A DNA stretch of 64,000 nt from Hyphomicrobium sp. CS1GBMeth3 (GTDB taxonomy: Bacteria; Pseudomonadota; Alphaproteobacteria; Rhizobiales; Hyphomicrobiaceae): assembly GCF_900117455.1 (NCBI RefSeq), contig NZ_FPHO01000002.1, positions 62,001 through 126,000 on the forward strand. Direction: 5' to 3'. The position numbers and the translations under genes were made by a program. A model generated the notes under the pieces. It searched no databases. It was not told where the DNA came from and saw only the letters and a list, made by a program, of their open reading frames with translations. How positions within the stretch are numbered: the first letter of the stretch is position 1; each line of letters begins with the position of its first letter. This document shows, one piece after another, positions 25,850 through 35,028 of this stretch.

Positions 25850-26155
25850 GTTCAGCCTTGAGCGTGGAAAAAGCGGCTTCTAGCACAGGCGCGTGCGGCG
25901 TAAAGGGGCGCAACCGGTCGCGGACAGGGCCGAAGACGGGATGAGGCGTCGCATGATTTGACCCGGCTTTCAGAATTTTGCCCACAGAACGTCAATTTCG
26001 GAGCATATTAGTATGCAGCTGGGCGGCCAAAAGCGGAGACGAGCGAAAAGCGAAAAAAGAAGAACGATGGCGCGGCTTTCTAGGGCCGATTGCCAGCCGC
26101 GATATTAGGGCGGGTCGCGGCACTTCATCACAACGCGGGGTATGTGCAGTCTAGG
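25850..26155. other. Divergent intergenic region between rimO and the ParA-like gene
   Basis: About 300 bases holding the promoters of two divergent genes. AT-richer sequence around 26000-26020 (CATATTAGTATGC) is the best place for one. No RNA gene or terminator recognised. The palindrome next to the ParA-like start is given separately. Confidence 0.4.
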
Positions 26156-26176
26156 CACGAGACGACACGTCTCGTG
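26156..26176. promoter_or_regulatory. Perfect 9-bp inverted repeat upstream of the ParA-like gene
   Basis: CACGAGACG (26156-26164), spacer ACA, CGTCTCGTG (26168-26176): all nine base pairs match. It ends four bases before the GAGGGA ribosome-binding site (26181-26186) and 13 bases before the ATG at 26190. No T-run follows, so it is not a simple terminator. The place and symmetry suggest a protein-binding operator, or a centromere-like site for the adjacent ATPase. Confidence 0.6.
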
Positions 26177-26189
26177 ATGTGAGGGACCA

Positions 26190-27113
26190 ATGGCACTTTA
26201 CCTCGCCATAGCCAACCGCAAGGGTGGCGTCGGCAAATCAACCGTATCCGTCATGCTCGCACACGCTCTCAGCATCTGGGGCGGCAAGCGTGTTCTGCTC
26301 GTCGACATCGACTCGCAATGCAATGCTTCGATCATCCTGCTCGGCGGGCAGGGGTGGCGCGATGCCCGCGATGGGCGGCAGACGATCTCAGACTTCTTCG
26401 TCGATTGCTTCCAGACCCCACATACCTTCCTCGACAAGTACGTGGTTAAGGGCGCGGGCGACGTGACGGCCACTAACGGCCGAAAGCCGACGCTCGATCT
26501 TCTGCCCGGATCGCTGATGATCGACGAGGTGCAGGGCGATCTATTCCTCGATCTCGCCAACCGGGCGGGCGGCGAGAAGCTCGTCATCGATCTTTCGCAT
26601 CGCTTCGGGATGCTGCTGCGCCGCTTCGAGAATGCCTACGACGTCGTCATCATGGATTGTGCGCCGGGGTTGTCGTTCGTCACGCATGCGGCCATCGCCG
26701 TTGCAGATCGGGTGATCGTGCCGTTCCGTCCCGACTACGTGTCGATGATGGCCATCGACCGCATTTCTCTGATCGCGGAGCGCGTGACCAATCTGGACGA
26801 GCTGTCGGCCGTGCCGCTGTCGCGGCGGCGCTATGTATGCCTGCCGAATTTCGTGCGCGGGCGCGGTGCGGAGCGGCTGCTTGTCGAAGAGGTGGGGCTG
26901 ACGCATCCGCTCACCGGCGTGCAGCTCGCGCATCGCGACGGTATTGCGAATGCCTTCGAATGGAGCCCCAACGCGCGAACGATCGAGGCCAAGTACGGCG
27001 ACGGGATGCATGACCTGCGCCGGCTGTACGAGGAGTTCTCGGGCTTGGTTCTGAATGGGGGAGCGCATGCGAGGGAGTATGCTCATGACAGGCAACAAGC
27101 GCTCAGCGCATAA
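26190..27113 (+). CDS. ParA/MinD-family ATPase
   Basis: 307 residues, ATG at 26190 behind a GAGGGA ribosome-binding site. The deviant Walker A motif KGGVGKST (residues 11-18, with the ParA signature Lys at 11) is intact. Walker A' VLLVDIDSQCNAS and Walker B VVIMDCAPGL are also clear, so it should hydrolyse ATP and form dimers. It lacks an N-terminal helix-turn-helix, so it is not a plasmid-type autorepressing ParA. Chromosomal Soj/ParA is normally followed by parB; here a small protein without ParB motifs follows. It may position a cellular cargo (chemoreceptors, carboxysomes, PHA granules and pili are known ParA cargoes). The cargo here is unknown. Confidence 0.85.
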   Translation: MALYLAIANRKGGVGKSTVSVMLAHALSIWGGKRVLLVDIDSQCNASIILLGGQGWRDARDGRQTISDFFVDCFQTPHTFLDKYVVKGAGDVTATNGRKPTLDLLPGSLMIDEVQGDLFLDLANRAGGEKLVIDLSHRFGMLLRRFENAYDVVIMDCAPGLSFVTHAAIAVADRVIVPFRPDYVSMMAIDRISLIAERVTNLDELSAVPLSRRRYVCLPNFVRGRGAERLLVEEVGLTHPLTGVQLAHRDGIANAFEWSPNARTIEAKYGDGMHDLRRLYEEFSGLVLNGGAHAREYAHDRQQALSA

Positions 27114-27552
27114 GGAGCTGCGCGCACTTGTCGTGCGGGCTGTGCAGCAGGAGGCCGGCCTGCCCGAAGGGGCCGCGCGCCGTATCGCCAACCGTATCCT
27201 GCGCCAATCCGAGCGGATCGCGGAGATCGCGTCGGGTCTTCGCGATCAGGCGACGGCGGTGCATGCAGCCGCTGCTGCCGAGAGCCCATCTGCGGTGGTT
27301 CAGACCCCGACGGTCGAGCTTGCAGAGTTCGATCCCTATGCCATTGGCGCAGTCGTCACTCTGCATCGGCACGGCGCGAGCGGCCTCATGGACCGGCTTT
27401 CCGAAATCCGGCGGGTCGAGGATCTGGCGCGGCTCGCCGCTGCGCAGAACCTCGCCGTGAGGCCCGGATGGGCCACGGCAGACGAGCTGCGCGTGGCCAT
27501 CGTGCGCTCGGCGGAGCAACGGCTCGCGGAGCGGCGCGCAGCGGCCAGCTGA
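27085..27552 (+). CDS. Small helical protein, likely partner of the ParA-like ATPase
   Basis: 155 residues. The ATG at 27085 has GAGGGAG eight bases upstream and overlaps the end of the ParA-like gene by 29 bases, so the two are co-translated. The N-terminus is basic and helical (GNKRSAHKELRALVVRAVQQ, then AARRIANRILRQSERIAEIA), like regions that stimulate ParA ATPases. An Ala-rich linker follows, then a second helical domain (MDRLSEIRRVEDLARLAAAQ, DELRVAIVRSAEQRLAERRA). No ParB CTP-binding motif or helix-turn-helix is seen. I do not recognise a family. Partnership is inferred from overlap and order. Confidence 0.6.
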   Translation: MTGNKRSAHKELRALVVRAVQQEAGLPEGAARRIANRILRQSERIAEIASGLRDQATAVHAAAAAESPSAVVQTPTVELAEFDPYAIGAVVTLHRHGASGLMDRLSEIRRVEDLARLAAAQNLAVRPGWATADELRVAIVRSAEQRLAERRAAAS

Positions 27553-27564
27553 GCCGGCTTTCGA

Positions 27565-28317
27565 TCAGAGGTTTGCCGGGGCGAGGACGCCGAGCTTGGC
27601 GGCCAGCTCGACCGCCGGCAAGACGTGGCCGAAGCCCTCCGTGCCCATGGCGAACTTATCCGCGTCCTTGAGGCTGCCGACCACAAGCGGATCGAAGCCG
27701 GCAGATGACACCAGCGTCTTTGCGATCTCGAGCGCTTCCGCGTCGTCGCCTGCAATGGGCACCGCCATGCGCGGCGCCGGGCGGTTGGCGTTGCTCGTGA
27801 ACAGGCGGTGGTTTGCGGCGTTGAAGGCGCGCACGATGCGGACGCCTGGGAAGTATTTCGCGGTGGTGACACCGACGCCGTTCTCCTGCGTCTCCGCAAA
27901 GAGCGAGCTGCGGTTGGCGTTGCCGGCGTCGAGCACGACCTTGCCTTTGAGCTTCTCCGCGTAGTCGGCCCCGACCTGCGGGTAGGCCTCATAGGGAACC
28001 GCGAGCAGGATCGCATCGCCGAACGCGATCGCCTCGTCGACCGTGCCGGCACGTGCCTTGGCTCCGAGGCCGTCCACCAGGCCTTTCAGATTGTCCGGGT
28101 TGCGGGACGAGAACAGCACCTCGTGGCCGGCTTTGACCCACAGCGTACCGACGGCGGCGCCGAGATTGCCGGCGCCGATGGTGGCGATCTTCAAGGGCGC
28201 GGAAGCAGTTTGCGCCATTACGGAGGTGGTGCGGACGAGGGCGGAGGTGGCGAGGCCGGTTGCCGCTGTGAGCTGAAGGACGCGACGGCGCGAATAGAGG
28301 GCGCTCTGCACTGTCAT
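27565..28317 (-). CDS. Tat-exported NADP-binding protein, F420-dependent NADP reductase-like
   Basis: 250 residues from the ATG at 28317 (GGAG six bases upstream). The N-terminus has a Tat signal: SRRRVLQL followed by a hydrophobic stretch and a cut near VMAQTA. The mature protein starts with a Rossmann nucleotide-binding site: IATIGAGNLGAAVGTLWVKA, then VLFSSRNP, with Ser-Arg typical of NADP preference. VVLDAGNANR, VRAFNAANHRLF and IAGDDAEALEIAKTLVSSAG match NADPH-dependent F420 reductase-like proteins. Family members are normally cytoplasmic, so export is odd. The substrate is unknown. Confidence 0.8.
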   Translation of the reverse strand: MTVQSALYSRRRVLQLTAATGLATSALVRTTSVMAQTASAPLKIATIGAGNLGAAVGTLWVKAGHEVLFSSRNPDNLKGLVDGLGAKARAGTVDEAIAFGDAILLAVPYEAYPQVGADYAEKLKGKVVLDAGNANRSSLFAETQENGVGVTTAKYFPGVRIVRAFNAANHRLFTSNANRPAPRMAVPIAGDDAEALEIAKTLVSSAGFDPLVVGSLKDADKFAMGTEGFGHVLPAVELAAKLGVLAPANL

Positions 28318-28594
28318 GATCATCTCCGTATCTGGTGAGCGTTCGTGGGATGGCGGACGGAGCGCGGCCATAAGGCTTTGACGCTGCTTGAGATCCGCCG
28401 CTTGGAGGCGCATTCGCCGGGGTAAATTCGACGGTTTCGAGACCATGCGGCTTTGAGCTGCGCGCATGGCGCAGATCACGGCGTCAAGGATGCCTTAACC
28501 GGTGCGAGAAAATCGCAAGGCGGACCATGATCGGTTGGAGCATATGGGGTCAGTTTTGATCGCCGCTGAAACGCTGGCGCGATGAGGCCGCCAC

Positions 28595-28960
28595 ATGACC
28601 GATTTCTGCATTCAAATTCATCCCGACCTTTCACCCGATCTCGATCTGGCGCAGGTGCGGTCCGCTTGCGAAAGCCTTGCGAGCGATCGCGATCTCATCA
28701 AGCGGTTCGCGTTTCTGGATCGACCCGCCGAGGGGGAAGAGCCGCATCACATCAACCTCATTTTCGATACGGATCGGCCGGCCCATCTCTGGAGGTTGCT
28801 CCAGGACCGCCTCTACGAGTGTGATCGGGTGGGGCGTCCGATGCAGGTGTCGTCCATGGCGATGTGCGAAGGCGAGCACGGATGGCGCGACTATCTGCTG
28901 CTCTATCACTACGACCCGCGCGAAAGCCTCAATCGGCTCGACCATCAGACGGGGCACTGA
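28595..28960 (+). CDS. Conserved-looking hypothetical protein, 121 aa
   Basis: ATG at 28595. The product is a compact alpha/beta protein (FCIQIHPDLSPDLDLAQVRS, PHHINLIFDTDRPAHLWRLL, SMAMCEGEHGWRDYLLLYHY) with no signal peptide or membrane segment. Base composition matches that of neighbouring genes, which supports a real gene. I do not recognise a family or catalytic motif. It is convergent with the PHA synthase gene, with 60 bases between stops, so it is probably its own transcription unit. Confidence 0.6.
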   Translation: MTDFCIQIHPDLSPDLDLAQVRSACESLASDRDLIKRFAFLDRPAEGEEPHHINLIFDTDRPAHLWRLLQDRLYECDRVGRPMQVSSMAMCEGEHGWRDYLLLYHYDPRESLNRLDHQTGH

Positions 28961-29020
28961 GGGCATCAAAAAAAGGGGGGTGTGCAGACGTTCTCCGCTT
29001 GGGAGAGGGTTTTCTGCAGT

Positions 29021-30829
29021 CTACGAGCGGACCTTGACATAGCAGCCCGGCGCGTCCTCGATGACACCCAGCGTTTCGCCAGGCTCGCGCGGAATGGTCC
29101 AGTCGCCCGATTGCTTCGCAAGCCATTCGGCCCAATAGGGCCACCAGGAGCCCGGGTGCTCCTTGGCCATGCTCAGCCAATCCTCGATCGTGTCGGCGGC
29201 GGCCCTGCTGGCGGTCCAGAACTGATACTTCATTTTGTCGGGCGGGTTTACGACGCCGGCGATGTGACCGGAGCCGGCGAGCACGAATTCCACCTGGCTG
29301 CCGAGCAGCTTCGAGCCGATGAACACCGACCGCGCCGGGGCGATGTGATCCTCCTTGGTGGCGACCTCGAACACCGGCAGCTTGACCTTCTTCAGATCGA
29401 GCTTGATGCCGGCGAGGGTCATCCCGCCTTTGGCCAACTTGTTCTCGTTATAGAACTCCTTCAGATAGAAGGCGTGGTTGACGGCCGGCATCCGCGTCGA
29501 GTCCTGGTTCCAGAACAGGAGGTCGAATGGGAACGGCTTCTTGCCCAGCATGTAGTTGTTGACGATGTAGGGCCAGATCAGGTCGCGCGGGCGCATCATG
29601 TTGAAGACGTTCGCCATGCGCGAGCCGTCGAGATAGCCGCGCTCGGCCATCATTTCCTCGAGCGAGGCAAGCTGGGCGTCGTTGGTAAACAGCAAGAGAT
29701 CGCCCGCTTTCGAGAAGTCGAGCTGTGTGGTGAGCAGGGTGGCGGAGCGGAATGGCTCGTCGCCGCGGGCTGCCAGATAGGCCAGCGTCGCACCGACCAG
29801 CGTGCCGCCCACGCAGTATCCGACGATGTTGCACCGCTCGACGCCGGTCTCGCGGCTGACCGCGTCCGCGGCCGTCAGCACGCCTTCGAGCATGTAATCC
29901 TCGAAGCTCTTGTGCGCGAGACGCTCGTCCGGGTTGACCCAGGAGACAACGAACACCGTGAAGCCCTGGTCGACGGCGAACTTGAGGAAGCTCTTCGGCG
30001 GCGTGAGATCGAGGATGTAGTACTTATTGATCCAGGGCGGCACGACCAGTACCGGCACCTCGCGGACCTTGTCCGTCGTGGGCGCATACTGGATGAGCTG
30101 GAAGATCTCGTTCTCGAAGACGATCTTGCCCGGCGTCGTCGCGAGGTTGTGGCCGACCTCGAACGCCTCCGTGTCGGTCTGGCTGATCTTCAGCAGGTCG
30201 CCGGACTTCTCCATATCGCGTGCGAGGTGCGCCATGCCTTGCACGAGGTTGCGGGCGTTGGTAGCGAAGGTCTCGCGCACGACCTCCGGATTGGTCATCG
30301 GGAAGTTGGACGGTGAGAGCGCGCTCGAGACCTGGCGCAGATAGAACTCGGCCTTCTGCCGCGTCGGATCGTCAAGGCCATCGGTCTGCTTAAGCATGTC
30401 CTCGGCCCAGTGTGTGGTCAGAAGATACGCCTGCTTCCAGAAGTCGAAATAGGGGTTCGTCGACCACTCCGGATCCTTGAAGCGGTTGTCGGACGGCTCG
30501 GGCTCGGCGACCGGGTCGACCTGCTCACCCAGCATGCGGCGGATCGACGTGTTCCAGAGGTCGATATAGGAGCTGAGCAGCGTGCCCTGAGCCTCGGCGA
30601 GCTTGGTCGGATGGGTGAGCCAAAGGCGCGCGATATCGCCGAGCGTACCGACAGCCTGCGTCATCTCGCTGGCGGCAGAATAGGGGCTGATCCTCGCGTC
30701 CGGGCGCTCGAGCAGCTCCGACAGGGCGCGCCCGCCTTCCTCAAGAAAACGGAGCAAGTTCTGTGCGAACTCCTCCGGGTTCTCGATGCGGTACGGTGCA
30801 GCCTTGGGGGGTGGGCTGTGCTCGTTCAT
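29021..30829 (-). CDS. phaC: Class I poly(R)-hydroxyalkanoic acid synthase PhaC
   Basis: 602 residues from the ATG at 30829 (MNEHSPPPK). It polymerises hydroxyacyl-CoA into polyhydroxyalkanoate storage granules. The N-terminal PhaC_N domain includes FWKQAYLLTTHWAEDMLKQT, and the alpha/beta hydrolase core has LVVPPWINKYYILDL and FVVSWVNPD. The lipase-box-like GYCVGGT puts the nucleophile Cys near residue 339. The C-terminal region has FWNQDSTRMPAVNHAFYL and SGHIAGVVNPP, with the catalytic His in the S-G-H-I-A-G motif. It ends in a class I-type Trp-rich segment. No phaA/phaB or phasin gene is near. Confidence 0.95.
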   Translation of the reverse strand: MNEHSPPPKAAPYRIENPEEFAQNLLRFLEEGGRALSELLERPDARISPYSAASEMTQAVGTLGDIARLWLTHPTKLAEAQGTLLSSYIDLWNTSIRRMLGEQVDPVAEPEPSDNRFKDPEWSTNPYFDFWKQAYLLTTHWAEDMLKQTDGLDDPTRQKAEFYLRQVSSALSPSNFPMTNPEVVRETFATNARNLVQGMAHLARDMEKSGDLLKISQTDTEAFEVGHNLATTPGKIVFENEIFQLIQYAPTTDKVREVPVLVVPPWINKYYILDLTPPKSFLKFAVDQGFTVFVVSWVNPDERLAHKSFEDYMLEGVLTAADAVSRETGVERCNIVGYCVGGTLVGATLAYLAARGDEPFRSATLLTTQLDFSKAGDLLLFTNDAQLASLEEMMAERGYLDGSRMANVFNMMRPRDLIWPYIVNNYMLGKKPFPFDLLFWNQDSTRMPAVNHAFYLKEFYNENKLAKGGMTLAGIKLDLKKVKLPVFEVATKEDHIAPARSVFIGSKLLGSQVEFVLAGSGHIAGVVNPPDKMKYQFWTASRAAADTIEDWLSMAKEHPGSWWPYWAEWLAKQSGDWTIPREPGETLGVIEDAPGCYVKVRS

Positions 30830-31089
30830 GGGAACCAAGGATAGGGCGTCTCTATGACAACGCCTAGTAGGATGAAAGGAGGAGTGCGACTGGGGATACG
30901 ATGTGCACAAGTATCGATTACGTGTCGGTGCAGCCTCTGGACGCTGGGGGGCACCATGGCGTACATAATAACGCCAATTATACCGGTTTCATTGCCGAAT
31001 TCCTGATGGCGGCGCGAAAGGCGACGCCACGAAAAGTCGGCCTCGCGGGCTCGGACTAACGCTCCACCGCACTGCAGCAAGAGACGATC

Positions 31090-32316
31090 GTGATCGACGA
31101 TTTCCACCGAATTAAGCGCCTGCCGCCCTACGTATTCGCCGAGGTCAACCGGCTTAAGGCGACGGCGCGCGCCGACGGCGCGGACATCATCGATCTCGGC
31201 ATGGGCAATCCCGACATGCCGACGCCGCAGCACATCATCGACAAACTTGTCGAAACGGTGTCGAAGCCGCGTACGCATCGCTACTCGGCATCGAAGGGCA
31301 TTCCCGGGCTCAGGCGTGCACAGTCTGCCTACTATGCGCGCCGCTTCGGCGTGAAGCTCGATCCCGAGACGCAGGTGGTAGCAACGCTCGGCTCCAAGGA
31401 GGGCTTCGCCAACATGGCGCAGGCGATCACGGCGCCCGGCGACGTGATCCTGGTGCCGAACCCGACCTATCCCATCCACGAGTTCGGCTTCTTGATCTCG
31501 GGCGCCGCCATGCGCCATGTCAAAGCCGGCAACGGTGAGGACTTCCTGCGCGCCGTCGACCACGCGTGTCGCCATTCGATTCCGAAGCCGCTTGCGGTGG
31601 TGCTCTCCTATCCGTCGAACCCCACGGCGATGACGGCCAGCCTCGACTTCTACAAGGAGGCGGTGGCGCTGGCGAAGAAGCTCGACCTCATCATCCTGTC
31701 GGACCTCGCCTACGCGGAGATCTATTTCGACGACAATCCGCCGCCGTCGGTGCTCGAGGTGGCAGGTGCCATCGACATCACGGTGGAGTTCACCTCGCTC
31801 TCGAAGACCTACAACATGCCCGGCTGGCGCATGGGGTTCGCGGTCGGCAACGAGCGGCTCATCGGCGCGCTGGCGCGCGTCAAGAGCTACCTCGACTACG
31901 GCGCGTTCACGCCGATCCAGGTGGCTGCTGCGGCGGCGCTCAACGGGTCGCAGGATTGCGTCGAGGAGATCCGGCGCGTCTACAAGAGCCGGCGGGATTG
32001 CCTGGTCGAGAGCTTCGGCCGCGCGGGTTTCCCCGTTCCGGCGCCGCCGGCGACCATGTTCGCCTGGTGCCCGATTCCGGAACCGTTCCATGCCCTCGGC
32101 TCGGTTGAGTTCGCTAAGCTATTGATTGAAAAAGCAGATGTTGCTGTTTCTCCGGGGTTGGGTTTCGGCGAGCACGGTGAAGGCTACGTGCGCATCGCGC
32201 TGGTCGAGAACGAGCACCGCATCCGGCAGGCGGCCCGCTCGATCAAGAAGTTTCTCGCCCAAGGGACGGAAACCATGCATAACGTCATCCCCATCCCGCA
32301 AAAAGCCAGCCGATAA
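31090..32316 (+). CDS. Class I/II aminotransferase, AlaC / LL-diaminopimelate aminotransferase type
   Basis: 408 residues starting with GTG at 31090. It is a PLP enzyme of fold type I: LGMGNPDMPTPQHIID at the N-terminus, LVPNPTYPIHEFG, SYPSNPTAMTA (Asn/Pro of the PLP site), ILSDLAYAEIYFDD (Asp binding the pyridine N), and the Schiff-base Lys in SLSKTYNMPGWRMGF. C-terminal YVRIALVENEHRI has the substrate carboxylate-binding Arg. This subfamily is annotated as alanine transaminase AlaC or as LL-diaminopimelate aminotransferase. It is followed by hom after 27 bases, fitting amino-acid synthesis. The exact amino donor is not settled from sequence. Confidence 0.88.
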   Translation: MIDDFHRIKRLPPYVFAEVNRLKATARADGADIIDLGMGNPDMPTPQHIIDKLVETVSKPRTHRYSASKGIPGLRRAQSAYYARRFGVKLDPETQVVATLGSKEGFANMAQAITAPGDVILVPNPTYPIHEFGFLISGAAMRHVKAGNGEDFLRAVDHACRHSIPKPLAVVLSYPSNPTAMTASLDFYKEAVALAKKLDLIILSDLAYAEIYFDDNPPPSVLEVAGAIDITVEFTSLSKTYNMPGWRMGFAVGNERLIGALARVKSYLDYGAFTPIQVAAAAALNGSQDCVEEIRRVYKSRRDCLVESFGRAGFPVPAPPATMFAWCPIPEPFHALGSVEFAKLLIEKADVAVSPGLGFGEHGEGYVRIALVENEHRIRQAARSIKKFLAQGTETMHNVIPIPQKASR

Positions 32317-32343
32317 ACCGCTTTAGAGCTTTCGTTCGTCCAC

Positions 32344-33678
32344 ATGTCAGAGCCTTTGACCCTCGGCGTCGCCGGACTTGGCACCGTCGGAATGGGTCTC
32401 ATCCAACTTCTGGCGGCCCATGCGCCGCGCCTCGAAAAGATGCTCGGTCGCCCGGTCAAGGTGACCGGCGTGTCGGCGCGCAACCGCGACAAGGCGCGCG
32501 GCGCGGGCTTTGGCGACGCGCAGTGGTTCGACGATCCGGTGGCGTTGGCGCGGGATCCCTCCAACGAAGTTTTCGTCGAGCTGATCGGTGGCGAGGATGG
32601 GCCGGCGAAAGCTTCCGTCGAGGCGGCGCTGACCGCCAAGAAGCACGTCGTCACCGCCAACAAAGCGCTGCTCGCCAAGCACGGCGTGGCGCTTGCCAAG
32701 CTTGCCGAAGCGAACGGTGTCGCGCTCAACTTCGAGGCTGCCGTTGCGGGCGGCATCCCGATCATCAAGACGCTGCGCGAGGCGCTGGCTGCCAACGGCG
32801 TGCAGCGTGTCTATGGCATTCTGAACGGCACCTGCAACTTCATCCTCACCAAGATGACGGATGAGCATCGCAGCTTTGCCGATGCGCTGAAGGAGGCGCA
32901 GGAGCTCGGCTACGCAGAGGCCGATCCGACGTTCGACATCGGCGGGTTCGACGCGGCGCATAAGCTGTCGCTGCTGATCTGCCTCGCGTTCGGGACCATG
33001 ATCGCGTTCGATCAGATCCATGTCGAAGGTATCCAGACGATCACCAAGGCCGACATCGAGGCCGCGACGGAGCTCGGCTACTGCATCAAGCTGCTCGGCG
33101 TTGCGACGGAGACGGAGAAGGGCATCGAGGCGCGTGTGACGCCTGTGCTGGTCGCCGAGGAGTCGGCGCTGGCCGAGGTCTCGGGGGTCACCAACTGCGT
33201 CGGCATCGAGGGCGATTTTGCCGGCAACCTGATGCTCGTCGGGCCGGGGGCCGGGGCGAGGCCGACGGCGTCGGCGGTGGCGAGCGACATTGTCGATATC
33301 GCGCGCGGTCTCGTGATGCCGCCGTTCATCCGCTCGACGAAGGTTCTTGAGCCGGCGCGGGGCCTCGATCTCAACACGCGGCTCGGCAATTATTATGTGC
33401 GGCTCTCGGTTTACGACCGGCCGGGCGCCATGGCTGCGATCACACGTCGCATGAGCGACGAGAACGTTTCGCTAGAGAGCATCGTTCAGAAAAGGCCGGG
33501 GCCCGTGCATCCCGGACAGGCCGCCGAACCGCCGCCCGGCGCAGCGGAGCCGGCGGTCAATGTTATACTCATCACGCACGATACAACCGAGGACGCGATG
33601 CGGAAGGCGCTCTGGGCCATCGAGGCCGACGGCCAGGTGGCGGAGCGGCCGCAGATGATCCGCATCGAGGATCTTTGA
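32344..33678 (+). CDS. hom: Homoserine dehydrogenase
   Basis: 444 residues. It reduces aspartate semialdehyde to homoserine for threonine, methionine and isoleucine synthesis. The N-terminal NAD(P)-binding site is LGVAGLGTVGMGLIQLLA. The catalytic domain has AAVAGGIPIIKTLRE, GILNGTCNFILTKM and LGYAEADPTFDIGGFDAAHK with the conserved catalytic Lys, and KL in the C-terminal part. A C-terminal ACT domain (VRLSVYDRPGAMAAITRRMS) would allow feedback control. The ACT domain carries an unusual Pro/Ala-rich insertion of about 20 residues (RPGPVHPGQAAEPPPGAAEP). glpX follows after 20 bases. Confidence 0.95.
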   Translation: MSEPLTLGVAGLGTVGMGLIQLLAAHAPRLEKMLGRPVKVTGVSARNRDKARGAGFGDAQWFDDPVALARDPSNEVFVELIGGEDGPAKASVEAALTAKKHVVTANKALLAKHGVALAKLAEANGVALNFEAAVAGGIPIIKTLREALAANGVQRVYGILNGTCNFILTKMTDEHRSFADALKEAQELGYAEADPTFDIGGFDAAHKLSLLICLAFGTMIAFDQIHVEGIQTITKADIEAATELGYCIKLLGVATETEKGIEARVTPVLVAEESALAEVSGVTNCVGIEGDFAGNLMLVGPGAGARPTASAVASDIVDIARGLVMPPFIRSTKVLEPARGLDLNTRLGNYYVRLSVYDRPGAMAAITRRMSDENVSLESIVQKRPGPVHPGQAAEPPPGAAEPAVNVILITHDTTEDAMRKALWAIEADGQVAERPQMIRIEDL

Positions 33679-33698
33679 CAGCGAGGGGAACGAGACCC

Positions 33699-34697
<999 letters not shown>

Positions 34698-34743
34698 TCC
34701 CGGCAGGGCCGCGATGCGGCGCTTCGTTTATGATCAAACGCGC

Positions 34744-34875
34744 CTACTTCGCTTCGAGCTTGAAGCCCGGTACGTCGATGCGCACGGCGGTCTGCTGGCT
34801 GTCGTAATAGAGATAGCCAAGCACGGCGATGCCGATCAGAAGCAGCAGGATCAGGATGTTTTTAGGGTCGCTCAT
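34744..34875 (-). CDS. Small single-pass membrane protein, 43 aa
   Basis: Start ATG at 34875, reading MSDPKNILILLLLIGIAVLG then YLYYDSQQTAVRIDVPGFKL. One transmembrane helix is followed by a short, probably periplasmic tail. Too short for most gene finders, but the hydrophobic segment, charge pattern and placement in its own 300-base space between glpX and recJ support it. A longer frame reaching 35178 runs into recJ and is not preferred. Function unknown. Confidence 0.6.
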   Translation of the reverse strand: MSDPKNILILLLLIGIAVLGYLYYDSQQTAVRIDVPGFKLEAK

Positions 34876-35028
34876 GGGCGCCTCGTTCTGAAACCGTCTC
34901 GCTCCTCTGCCACAAGCCCGGCGTCCCGACAAGCTCCTGCAACTTGTGGACAAGCATGGGCAGGGGTCGCTCCTGCCTGCATCTCCTGAAACGCTTAGCA
35001 GAAGGCGAATCAGGGCGGGGGGTTCCAC

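Noticed and set aside
28982-30316. Plus-strand open frame of 444 codons opposite phaC
   Set aside because: It is antisense to a well supported PhaC and has no family pattern.
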